A stretch of 28,776 nt of DNA, from positions 1 to 28,776 of IMG/VR virus record IMGVR_UViG_3300046387_001230; one strand, written 5' to 3'. The notes below the pieces were generated by a model. The model saw only the letters and a program-made list of their open reading frames with translations. It was not told the DNA's origin and made no database searches. Numbering within the stretch: the first letter of the stretch is position 1; every line of letters starts with the position of its first letter. The DNA comes from a virus. Made by a program: the position numbers and the translations under genes. Of this stretch, positions 24,747-28,776 are shown piece by piece.

Positions 24747-24765
24747 GTGCAATAAAATAGTTGAA
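24747..24765 (+). repeat. Repeat family, half copy R0 (3' module only)
   Basis: GTGCAATAAAATAGTTGAA, identical to the 3' half of the 62-64 base elements at 26400, 27500 and 28568, but joined to a different structured 5' part at 24664-24743. It lies 18 bases before a TTGCAA -35 element. Confidence 0.85.
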
Positions 24766-24783
24766 TCTTTTTTCGCTTTTTTC

Positions 24784-24812
24784 TTGCAATTTTTAAAAAA
24801 ATACATTAATGT
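24784..24812 (+). promoter_or_regulatory. Promoter for the gene at 24821
   Basis: TTGCAA (24784-24789), 17 bases, TAATGT (24807-24812), eight bases, ATG. The -10 is the weakest of the series; the palindrome TGTAATTACA (24810-24819) overlaps it and may hold an operator. Confidence 0.5.
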
Positions 24813-24820
24813 AATTACAT

Positions 24821-25027
24821 ATGATTAAGAAAATAAGAATTAAAAAGTGGTCAACCCACTACAGCGTTAAAGTTTGGGATAACCCATCCCAAGAATATCC
24901 ACGAGTTCGTTCCGCGAACATCGACCGCAAAACAGGTCGAGCTCCATACCTTGACAGAATACTTGCGGAAGAGCAAGACATTTCTTTCTCTCAAATCCAC
25001 GACGATGTGGAAACAATTTGGCAATAA
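24821..25027 (+). CDS. Small basic protein of unknown function
   Basis: The 68-residue protein starts with a basic beta-rich half (IKKIRIKKWSTHYSVKVWDN) and continues with an IDRKTGRAPYLDRI turn and an acidic C-terminus (FSQIHDDVETIWQ). Its IDRKTG hexamer recurs in the protein at 25438, which may be a remote relative. There is no Shine-Dalgarno site; the ATG follows a promoter-type -10 closely. It is the first gene of the rightward block. Small, soluble, non-membrane; function unknown. Confidence 0.7.
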   Translation: MIKKIRIKKWSTHYSVKVWDNPSQEYPRVRSANIDRKTGRAPYLDRILAEEQDISFSQIHDDVETIWQ

Positions 25028-25030
25028 GGC

Positions 25031-25058
25031 TTGACCTTTGCTAGTAAACCTTTAGAAT
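25031..25058 (+). promoter_or_regulatory. Promoter for the gene at 25067
   Basis: TTGACC (25031-25036), 16 bases, TAGAAT (25053-25058), eight bases, ATG. Confidence 0.65.
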
Positions 25059-25066
25059 AAATAATT

Positions 25067-25225
25067 ATGATTAATGTATTCAGAAACCCAAACTTTCAAA
25101 ATTGGTTCAATGTTCTTTACAACGGCAAGCTCGTTGACAACGCAAAGAGTTACTCGAAAGCTTTAGAAATAGCAAAGCAATTAAGCAAGAAAACTCGCTC
25201 GCCTATCCTGTCAAGTAATAAGTAA
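25067..25225 (+). CDS. 52-residue protein, paralogue of the gene at 25693
   Basis: This short gene encodes a protein that aligns end to end with the product at 25693: both have NPNF..WFN...NGKL-DNAKS followed by a basic helix with AKQL and a (T)R-(S/E)PI turn. The two are duplicates within one kilobase, both beginning directly after a leaderless-type promoter. The fold looks like a short beta hairpin plus one helix, with no catalytic motif; such a unit could bind nucleic acid or a protein. The ATG at 25067 gives the best homology and promoter spacing. Confidence 0.75.
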   Translation: MINVFRNPNFQNWFNVLYNGKLVDNAKSYSKALEIAKQLSKKTRSPILSSNK

Positions 25226-25244
25226 CCTAAACAACTAAAAAATT

Positions 25245-25322
25245 ATGATCTTAGAAATTATCTTTTTCGCCAATATGTCTCTCGTATTCTACTTTATGTT
25301 TAGCGATCTACTAACTGACTAA
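25245..25322 (+). CDS. Tiny hydrophobic peptide (25 residues)
   Basis: MILEIIFFANMSLVFYFMF is followed by a short polar end, so almost the whole chain is one membrane helix. It lies 19 bases after the previous stop, with no ribosome site, and its stop codon is the TAA that starts repeat copy R1. The reading frame is short, so this is uncertain; two similar hydrophobic peptides precede copy R4. Confidence 0.4.
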   Translation: MILEIIFFANMSLVFYFMFSDLLTD

Positions 25323-25382
25323 AAAGTTGCCCGATCCAACTGGGGCCCCCCGGCGGTTGAATTGTGCAATAAAATAAGAGAA
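25320..25382 (+). repeat. Boundary repeat copy R1
   Basis: It begins TAAAAAGTTGCCCGATCC, then CAACTGGGGCCCCCC, and ends in a GTGCAATAAAAT module that diverges from the others after that (AAGAG instead of AGTTG). The initial TAA is the stop of the tiny gene before it. The GCCC/GGGC stem keeps four pairs with one inner G-G mismatch. Confidence 0.9.
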
Positions 25383-25400
25383 TCTTTTTTCACTTTTTGC

Positions 25401-25429
25401 TTGCAATTTCTGACCTGATGTGCTACCTT
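25401..25429 (+). promoter_or_regulatory. Promoter for the gene at 25438
   Basis: TTGCAA (25401-25406), 17 bases, TACCTT (25424-25429), eight bases, ATG. Confidence 0.65.
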
Positions 25430-25437
25430 GTAGGTAT

Positions 25438-25629
25438 ATGATTAAGATAAATAATAAAGTAAACGGCTTCATTGCCAAAGTAAATATAATTGACCGCAAA
25501 ACCGGCGAGTTAATCAGCGAAAATGTCATGATGAAATGCGAGCATCACGCATCAATTGAAGACTTAAACAAAGATCTCGCCAAGTTTGGACTGCCTAGAA
25601 AGTTTGAACTTGTCGAATGGATAGCGTAA
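25438..25629 (+). CDS. Small protein of unknown function (63 residues)
   Basis: The ATG at 25438 fits the promoter spacing; a GTG at 25420 in the same frame would lie upstream of the expected transcript start. The product has a beta-strand half (KVNGFIAKVNIIDRKTGEL) and a helical half (SIEDLNKDLAKFGLP), with a possible metal-type H-H pair (CEHH) in the middle. The IDRKTG run is shared with the product at 24821. It ends in an acid/aromatic tail (FELVEWIA). No known family. Confidence 0.7.
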   Translation: MIKINNKVNGFIAKVNIIDRKTGELISENVMMKCEHHASIEDLNKDLAKFGLPRKFELVEWIA

Positions 25630-25657
25630 AAAAAACTTAAAAAACTTTCTTTTTTTC

Positions 25658-25686
25658 TTGCAATTGCACAAAAATTTTCATAGATT
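25658..25686 (+). promoter_or_regulatory. Promoter for the operon at 25693
   Basis: TTGCAA (25658-25663), 17 bases, TAGATT (25681-25686), six bases, ATG. This is the consensus layout of the block. Confidence 0.78.
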
Positions 25687-25692
25687 AATATC

Positions 25693-25875
25693 ATGATTAA
25701 GATAATACAAAACCCAAACTTCTCACAATGGTTCAACATCTCGTTTAACGGAAAGCTAATTGACAACGCAAAATCTCGTGCCGAAGCGGTAAGAATCGCA
25801 AAACAATTAAAAGCACAAACACGCGAGCCAATCAAAACAGGAGCTCGCATCATCTCATCAATAGAAAGCGTTTAA
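25693..25875 (+). CDS. 60-residue protein, paralogue of the gene at 25067
   Basis: It shares NPNFSQWFN..FNGKLIDNAKS and AKQLKAQTREPI with the 52-residue product at 25067, with an extra C-terminal tail (GARIISSIESV). It is basic overall. It is the first gene of a three-gene run with 25880 and 26086 (gaps of four and two bases), where no other promoter or ribosome site is visible. Function unknown; duplication suggests a dosage or target-diversity role, which is inference. Confidence 0.78.
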   Translation: MIKIIQNPNFSQWFNISFNGKLIDNAKSRAEAVRIAKQLKAQTREPIKTGARIISSIESV

Positions 25876-25879
25876 TGCT

Positions 25880-26083
25880 ATGACAGAACAAAAAAGATTC
25901 ATTGAACTAGAACTCGGACTCGCTCTTTCTAAAGCCGAAGGGAACCTAAACTTCCTTGCCAATGCAGAAATGAAAACATTCACGCAAGGCGAAGCCGTCT
26001 TGGATGCGTTGCACGCAATACAAGAAGCAAGAAAACAATTGCAAGCAATCCTTCACAAACAAAGACAAAACCAAACAAAATAA
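25880..26083 (+). CDS. Small helical protein, distant paralogue of the gene at 27605
   Basis: The 67-residue, all-helical protein shares its opening with the 67-residue product at 27605: ELELGLALSKAEGNLNFL against ELDFGIKLAQIKGSIEFL, both followed by a variable middle and a final helix. The C-terminus is basic and Gln-rich (QLQAILHKQRQNQTK). Translation is probably coupled to the upstream gene, four bases away. No motif of known function. Confidence 0.7.
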   Translation: MTEQKRFIELELGLALSKAEGNLNFLANAEMKTFTQGEAVLDALHAIQEARKQLQAILHKQRQNQTK

Positions 26084-26085
26084 TT

Positions 26086-26394
26086 ATGCGAAAAGTAACA
26101 GCACAAATAAAAGCAGCCTTCGAGCAAGGCACATCTTTAAAAGTCGGCAACACCGAGACAGACGGCAAAACCGTTTGGCTACATGGTAACGCAATTGTCA
26201 AACGCGATCCTGACGGGCTTGTTAGGTGGTCGCTTGCGGGATGGAATACACCCACCACACGCGAACGCGTCAACGGCATAGCTAACGCGGGCGTCTATCA
26301 GTACAAATTCGAGCCTGTGCTAAATGGTCAAGAAATTAACCCATCCGACTGGTTCGCTTCTAATACTGCTGAGCCAGATCTTCTTGTGTTTTAA
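26086..26394 (+). CDS. Conserved small phage/plasmid-type protein
   Basis: The 102-residue protein shows a pattern I associate with a widespread unnamed family in phages and plasmids: AF near the start, a VGNTETDGKTVWLHGN core, then a GW-x-TPTTRERVNGI ending. The C-terminal third diverges (YKFEPVLNGQEINPSDWF). Function is unknown. It is the last gene of the 25693 run; its end is six bases before repeat copy R2. It starts two bases after the previous stop, with no Shine-Dalgarno site. Confidence 0.75.
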   Translation: MRKVTAQIKAAFEQGTSLKVGNTETDGKTVWLHGNAIVKRDPDGLVRWSLAGWNTPTTRERVNGIANAGVYQYKFEPVLNGQEINPSDWFASNTAEPDLLVF

Positions 26395-26399
26395 CCAAC

Positions 26400-26462
26400 T
26401 AAAAAGTTGCCCGATCCAACTCGGGCCCCCCTGCGAGCAAATTGTGCAATAAAATAGTTGAA
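26400..26462 (+). repeat. Boundary repeat copy R2
   Basis: It begins TAAAAAGTTGCCCGATCC, with a perfect six-pair hairpin GCCCGA-TCCAAC-TCGGGC, then a C run, a TGCGAGC linker and GTGCAATAAAATAGTTGAA. It ends eight bases before the TTGACT of the next promoter, sharing the AGTTTTTC spacer with copy R4. Confidence 0.92.
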
Positions 26463-26470
26463 AGTTTTTC

Positions 26471-26499
26471 TTGACTTTTCGGGGTTTCTGTGCGATGTT
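26471..26499 (+). promoter_or_regulatory. Promoter for the gene at 26505
   Basis: TTGACT (26471-26476), 17 bases, GATGTT (26494-26499), five bases, ATG. The -10 departs from TAnnnT at its first base. Confidence 0.55.
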
Positions 26500-26504
26500 T
26501 AGGT

Positions 26505-26588
26505 ATGAATCAAAAAGATAGACAACCACTCACAGAAAGAGAAAAAATCCTCCTCGCCTTCAAACTTAAAAAACTCAAAAAAAAGTAA
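26505..26588 (+). CDS. Tiny basic peptide (27 residues)
   Basis: The 27 residues begin MNQKDRQPLTEREKILLAF and end in a Lys/Leu tail (LKKLKKK). A single amphipathic, strongly basic helix is expected, so it may bind RNA, DNA or a membrane surface. It is supported by its own promoter rather than by length, so its reality depends on transcript data. Confidence 0.5.
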   Translation: MNQKDRQPLTEREKILLAFKLKKLKKK

Positions 26589-26596
26589 AATAAAGT

Positions 26597-26625
26597 TTGA
26601 CTTTTGCTAAAATATATAATAGATT
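26597..26625 (+). promoter_or_regulatory. Promoter for the gene at 26632
   Basis: TTGACT (26597-26602), 17 bases, TAGATT (26620-26625), six bases, ATG; consensus layout. Confidence 0.8.
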
Positions 26626-26631
26626 GTAAAT

Positions 26632-26832
26632 ATGATTAAGACAACAGAACAAATAAAAAACGAAATCGCAATAGAAAAAAACCAACTTGCAATGTGGCAA
26701 GGTAAAATGGATCAAAGCGAAATTGATTGGATCAATGCAAAAATTTCTGACCTCAAGGCTATGCTTCCACAAGCTCGCTATAATGACAAAGTTTTAGCTT
26801 ATGGTTGGAAATCAGTAGAAAGAAACGCTTGA
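26632..26832 (+). CDS. Small helical protein of unknown function (66 residues)
   Basis: It opens MIKTTEQIKNEIAIEKNQL and is predicted to be a helical hairpin (WQGKMDQSEIDWINAKISDL), followed by a short basic tail. It is charged, soluble and lacks cysteine. The MIK-type start recurs in several genes of the block. Downstream, the stop (TGA at 26830) overlaps a TTGACA -35-like hexamer (26829-26834) of the next gene. Function unknown. Confidence 0.7.
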   Translation: MIKTTEQIKNEIAIEKNQLAMWQGKMDQSEIDWINAKISDLKAMLPQARYNDKVLAYGWKSVERNA

Positions 26833-26856
26833 CAGAAAAAAAAATTTATATAAACT
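26829..26856 (+). promoter_or_regulatory. Promoter for the nuclease gene at 26885
   Basis: TTGACA (26829-26834), 16 bases, TAAACT (26851-26856), then 28 bases to ATG. This is the only one of the block with a longer leader, and still without a Shine-Dalgarno site. The -35 includes the previous stop codon. Confidence 0.5.
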
Positions 26857-26884
26857 CAAATCTAATTGCTTAAAAAATAAAATT

Positions 26885-27502
26885 ATGAAACTTGCACAAA
26901 AATCATTCCCAAAAATCAAACAATATGTTCGTAATATCAGCGTACACAACAAACAAAGAGGAAAGCACGGCAAAGCGTTTGAACGCTTCATCTCTGATTA
27001 CTTTGGCTTTCCTACTCATGAACAGCACAACGCAGAAGTTGACTTTCCTGAAGAAATTGTTCGCCAAGGCGGAGTTCCTAAAAAATTGATCGGAGATTGG
27101 GAAGTAAAATACTACAATATAAAAAGCAAAGAAATTCAACTCGGAGACATTGCAAGAAAATTAAAAACAATTAAAAAAGGTTTGGTTTTGGTTGTCGGCT
27201 TTTGGGATGGAACGCCTGAGAATTTAGTTGATGTAAAATTTTACAGAATTAGAACAAATGTTGAAATCTTGAAAATGAAAAATGTTTGGCTTCAAACCTC
27301 TGACTTTGTCAAAGACAAATCAAATCCAATCAAAGAAACAAGAGAATTGTGCAAGGTAGTGAATAGACTGCACGAAGGAGCTTTTTCTGTGATGAATCTA
27401 TCTAGAAATAAAAGGTTCAGCAATAGTTCACAAAAATGGCAGAATGAGGCAAGGCAAATCACTCTCACAGCAAAAATAAATAGACTAACCCAAATCGTCT
27501 AA
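26885..27502 (+). CDS. PD-(D/E)XK-like nuclease
   Basis: This is the largest gene of the block, 205 residues. The early helix (KHGKAFERFISDYFGF, with E32) is followed by AEVDFPEE (D56) and then GDWEVKYY (E-x-K at about 77-79). This is the ordered E, D, ExK set of PD-(D/E)XK nucleases, with a beta strand carrying E-V-K and a following KSKEIQLGDIARK helix. Restriction enzymes, recombination nucleases and small phage nucleases share this core. The C-terminal third is basic and Asn/Ser-rich and may bind DNA. Its TAA stop begins repeat copy R3. Host DNA degradation or a defence role is possible but not shown. Confidence 0.72.
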   Translation: MKLAQKSFPKIKQYVRNISVHNKQRGKHGKAFERFISDYFGFPTHEQHNAEVDFPEEIVRQGGVPKKLIGDWEVKYYNIKSKEIQLGDIARKLKTIKKGLVLVVGFWDGTPENLVDVKFYRIRTNVEILKMKNVWLQTSDFVKDKSNPIKETRELCKVVNRLHEGAFSVMNLSRNKRFSNSSQKWQNEARQITLTAKINRLTQIV

Positions 27503-27561
27503 AAAGTTGCCCGATCCAACTCGGGCCCCCCGCGAGCGGATTGTGCAATAAAATAGTTGAA
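27500..27561 (+). repeat. Boundary repeat copy R3
   Basis: TAAAAAGTTGCCCGATCC, perfect GCCCGA/TCGGGC hairpin, C run, CGCGAGCGGA linker, and GTGCAATAAAATAGTTGAA. Its first three bases are the stop of the nuclease gene. Confidence 0.92.
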
Positions 27562-27569
27562 TTTTAGGC

Positions 27570-27598
27570 TTGTGTTTTGCCGGTTTCTGTGGTAGTTT
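27570..27598 (+). promoter_or_regulatory. Promoter for the gene at 27605
   Basis: TTGTGT (27570-27575), 17 bases, TAGTTT (27593-27598), six bases, ATG. Confidence 0.65.
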
Positions 27599-27604
27599 TT
27601 ACTT

Positions 27605-27808
27605 ATGATTAAGACAAAAGAAACACTCCTCCAAGAACTCGACTTCGGAATTAAGCTCGCTCAAATCAAAGGGTCTATTGAGTTTTTGCATTACATGAAC
27701 ACAGAAAAAAAAGAATCCGCAAGGACTTTGACTGAAGAAATGACAACGCAAGGACTCATTGAAAAGGTTGAAGCTCTTCAAAAAATGTTTAAAGAAATTC
27801 AAAAATAA
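27605..27808 (+). CDS. Small helical protein, distant paralogue of the gene at 25880
   Basis: The 67-residue helical protein has the shared ELDFGIKLAQIKGSIEFL segment, then an acidic/Thr-rich centre (EKKESARTLTEEMTTQG) and a final helix (IEKVEALQKMFKEIQK). Length and layout equal those of the product at 25880. No catalytic motif. Its own promoter is directly upstream. Confidence 0.7.
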   Translation: MIKTKETLLQELDFGIKLAQIKGSIEFLHYMNTEKKESARTLTEEMTTQGLIEKVEALQKMFKEIQK

Positions 27809-27820
27809 ATCGTTTTTAGC

Positions 27821-27849
27821 TTGCAATAAATTAAAAAATCAACTAGATT
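27821..27849 (+). promoter_or_regulatory. Promoter for the gene at 27856
   Basis: TTGCAA (27821-27826), 17 bases, TAGATT (27844-27849), six bases, ATG; consensus layout. Confidence 0.8.
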
Positions 27850-27855
27850 ACTACC

Positions 27856-28041
27856 ATGGACAAAATAAAAGAACTCAAAGAAATCATTCGAATCCAAACA
27901 CCTCTTGCCGATCTTGGCAACATTGAATCCATGCAAATGGTCATCAATGCCCAAATTGAGCTTGACGAGATTCAAGACAATCAAAAAGCACAAAAAACTT
28001 TCATGAAGTTTTTGCTTGCAAAACCTGAAAAATTCGTTTAA
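27856..28041 (+). CDS. Small helical protein of unknown function (61 residues)
   Basis: The all-helical protein has a DKIKELKEIIRIQT start, a NIESMQMVINAQIELDE helix and a basic end (AKPEKFV). No recognised family. Its last codons and stop are shared with the promoter of the next gene: the -35 TTGCAA is inside its C-terminal codons and the TAA is part of the -10. Confidence 0.7.
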   Translation: MDKIKELKEIIRIQTPLADLGNIESMQMVINAQIELDEIQDNQKAQKTFMKFLLAKPEKFV

Positions 28042-28044
28042 TCT
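28016..28044 (+). promoter_or_regulatory. Promoter for the gene at 28052, inside the upstream gene's end
   Basis: TTGCAA (28016-28021), 17 bases, TAATCT (28039-28044), seven bases, ATG. The stop codon of the previous gene supplies TAA of the -10. Confidence 0.65.
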
Positions 28045-28051
28045 AATTACT

Positions 28052-28345
28052 ATGACAGAATCACAAAGACTAGAAAACATCCGTAGAATTGCGGAAAATA
28101 ATAATGCCGAAGTAAGTCCTGTACTTCAAAACTTCATTGAAGAATTAAAGGTCGAAAAGCTTGCTGAAGATCTCGTTCTCGAATATGGCTTACTTAACGC
28201 AAAAAAAGAAGATGTTCAAGATGAAGTTCAAGAGCTTGCTTCTTTTGATGACAAAGCCGAAGAAGATGATGACTTTGACAATGACGAAAATCTTCACGAC
28301 ATGAAATCCGTGAGTCCGTCAATGCGTGAAATCTTCGGAGAATAG
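28052..28345 (+). CDS. Acidic protein of unknown function (97 residues)
   Basis: The start is taken as ATG at 28052; a TTG at 28016 in frame lies in the promoter. The N-terminal half is helical (RLENIRRIAENNNAEVSP, EELKVEKLAEDLVLEYGLL), and the C-terminal half is highly acidic (DDKAEEDDDFDNDENL) with a short basic/aromatic end (MREIFGE). Acidic tails of this kind occur in DNA-mimic and host-enzyme inhibitor proteins of phages, but nothing shows that role here. The stop TAG overlaps the terminator stem. Confidence 0.72.
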   Translation: MTESQRLENIRRIAENNNAEVSPVLQNFIEELKVEKLAEDLVLEYGLLNAKKEDVQDEVQELASFDDKAEEDDDFDNDENLHDMKSVSPSMREIFGE

Positions 28346-28368
28346 GCTTGACTAACAAGCCTTTTTTT
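28345..28368 (+). terminator. Terminator that overlaps the next promoter
   Basis: GGCTTG (28345-28350), loop ACTAA, CAAGCC (28356-28361), then seven T (28362-28368). The stem starts on the last base of the preceding stop codon, and TTGACT inside it is the -35 of the next promoter. Confidence 0.88.
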
Positions 28369-28376
28369 GCTACAAT
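28348..28376 (+). promoter_or_regulatory. Promoter for the peptide genes at 28383
   Basis: TTGACT (28348-28353), 17 bases, TACAAT (28371-28376), six bases, ATG. The spacer is the terminator's 3' arm and T run. Confidence 0.82.
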
Positions 28377-28382
28377 TAGATT

Positions 28383-28457
28383 ATGGAATTAGCACTACTT
28401 CTCTCAATAGCGTTCGTCATTGGCATTTTTCGTGGAATAACCGATTCAGTTTTCTAA
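28383..28457 (+). CDS. Tiny membrane peptide (24 residues)
   Basis: MELALLLSIAFVIGIF then a short polar end (RGITDSVF): a single membrane-helix peptide. It is supported by a strong promoter exactly placed before the ATG. A second similar peptide gene follows after one base. Small hydrophobic phage peptides can act on host membranes, but no role is shown. Confidence 0.52.
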   Translation: MELALLLSIAFVIGIFRGITDSVF

Positions 28458-28458
28458 A

Positions 28459-28530
28459 ATGGAATTACTTTTACTAGAACTAGGTTGCATAATCCTCTCT
28501 CCATTATTCTTTCTTTGGTTCATGCTTTAG
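28459..28530 (+). CDS. Tiny membrane peptide (23 residues)
   Basis: MELLLLELGCIILSPLFFLWF plus two residues; one membrane helix with a cysteine. It starts one base after the previous stop and begins with the same MEL, as if duplicated. Its TAG stop starts the inverted repeat at 28529. Confidence 0.48.
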   Translation: MELLLLELGCIILSPLFFLWFML

Positions 28531-28560
28531 GTCAATAGGTCACTTTTAGTGACCTGACCT
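28529..28560. repeat. Long interrupted inverted repeat
   Basis: AGGTCA-ATA-GGTCAC, loop TTTTA, GTGACC-TGACCT: twelve pairs with a three-base bulge on the left arm. No long T run follows, so it is more likely a transcript-end stabiliser, weak terminator or protein site than a standard terminator. It lies just before repeat copy R4. Confidence 0.75.
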
Positions 28561-28567
28561 TTAGCGT

Positions 28568-28631
28568 TAAAAAGTTGCCCGATCCAACCCGGGCCCCCCT
28601 GCGAGCGAATTGTGCAATAAAATAGTTGAAA
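28568..28631 (+). repeat. Boundary repeat copy R4
   Basis: TAAAAAGTTGCCCGATCC, then CAACCCGGGCCCCCC (five-pair stem with one A-C mismatch), TGCGAGCGAA and GTGCAATAAAATAGTTGAA. It ends eight bases before a TTGACT -35. It is the only full copy not attached to a stop codon. Confidence 0.92.
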
Positions 28632-28639
28632 GTTTTTCT

Positions 28640-28668
28640 TGACTTTTGTGAAAAATTTGACTACATTA
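28640..28668 (+). promoter_or_regulatory. Promoter for the gene at 28675
   Basis: TTGACT (28640-28645), 17 bases, TACATT (28663-28668), six bases, ATG. Confidence 0.78.
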
Positions 28669-28674
28669 CTATCA

Positions 28675-28776
28675 TGACAGATACAACATACAACGGATGG
28701 AAAAATTGGGCAACTTGGAATGTCGCTCTTTGGTTAGATAATGACGAATTCCTTTACAAGCTCTCTCGTAGATTTG
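28675..28776 (+). CDS. Start of a small YNGW...TWNVALW protein (cut by window end)
   Basis: The 34 visible residues include TTYNGWKNWATWNVALWLDN then DEFLYKL. This matches a pattern I recall in a small domain-of-unknown-function family in phages and plasmids (NGW-x-N-x-ATW-x-V-x-LW-x-x-ND). The right end lies outside the window. It starts a new unit after repeat R4. Function unknown. Confidence 0.65.

Larger units (their letters stand above)
24505..24820. other. Gene-free divergent region between PhoH and the small-gene block
   Basis: This is 316 bases with no credible gene. It holds an AT-rich left half that contains two near-copies of GG(C/T)GCCGATT (about 24554 and 24599). A GC-rich foldable segment (24664-24743) follows, then the constant module GTGCAATAAAATAGTTGAA (24747-24765) and a promoter (24784-24812). 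It probably carries the divergent promoters for PhoH and the early block. Confidence 0.6.

Noticed and set aside
24561-24806. 81-residue frame on the - strand opposite the structured region
   Set aside because: It covers the promoter, the constant module and the hairpins on the other strand and has low-complexity, Lys/Ile-rich composition.
24505-24820. tRNA or known riboswitch in the gene-free region
   Set aside because: No cloverleaf with T-loop GTTCRA and acceptor pairing was found, and no known aptamer consensus was recognised.
25320-25382. H-type pseudoknot plus A-run slippery site in the boundary repeat (AGTTG with CAACT, CCCG with CGGG)
   Set aside because: The two stems would need zero-length loops across each other, which is not sterically possible, and the A run follows or contains a stop codon, so frameshifting is unlikely. 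A simple GCCCGA hairpin explains the pairing.
25320-28631. CRISPR-like reading of the regularly spaced repeats
   Set aside because: Spacing of about 1.08 kb filled by genes is far from CRISPR spacer size and no Cas genes are present.

Overview
The window is a piece of a large, AT-rich tailed-bacteriophage (Caudoviricetes) genome. The support is a replication module with a family C DNA polymerase, an HK97-type head module (terminase, protease-scaffold, major capsid protein), fibre-like virion proteins, PhoH, and a dense block of very small early-type genes. No integrase, transposase, rRNA, tRNA or CRISPR array was recognised. The host cannot be read directly. The fibre N-termini and the cupredoxin-like virion domain resemble proteins I associate with marine phages, and this is an inference.

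Region 1 (1-6667, + strand) holds replication and protein-quality genes in overlapping order: the C-terminal part of a PHP domain of DNA polymerase III alpha, a SET-domain protein, a DEDDh 3'-5' exonuclease, the polymerase core of DNA polymerase III alpha, and a two-AAA+ Clp unfoldase. The polymerase is therefore split, with the SET and exonuclease genes lying between its PHP and polymerase parts.

Region 2 (6648-24504, - strand, read right to left) is the late block. In transcription order it contains PhoH, three virion/fibre genes (one with a cupredoxin-like domain), two further fibre-like genes, a membrane/lysis-like trio (holin-like, lipoprotein-like, GAF-like), a zinc-ribbon protein, a sigma-like protein, a terminase-small-subunit candidate, an ERCC4-type nuclease with a zinc finger, TerL, a protease-scaffold fusion, a decoration-protein candidate, the major capsid protein followed by a strong terminator, and three small head-locus genes. 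No portal gene lies between TerL and the protease. Three short + strand genes (17829, 20566, 20797) interrupt the block.

Region 3 (24505-28776, + strand) starts with a structured 316-base non-coding stretch and continues as 16 tiny genes in short transcription units. Most units begin with a sigma70-like promoter of unusually uniform layout: a TTG-type -35, 17 bases, a TAGATT-like -10, then 5-8 bases to the ATG. There is no Shine-Dalgarno site, so transcripts are probably leaderless. Four copies of a 62-64 base element beginning TAAAAAGTTGCCCGATCC, spaced 1068-1100 bases apart, sit at unit boundaries. A fifth site at 24747 shares only the 3' half of the element, joined to a different structured 5' part. 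This recurring boundary-plus-promoter cassette is the most unusual feature of the window.
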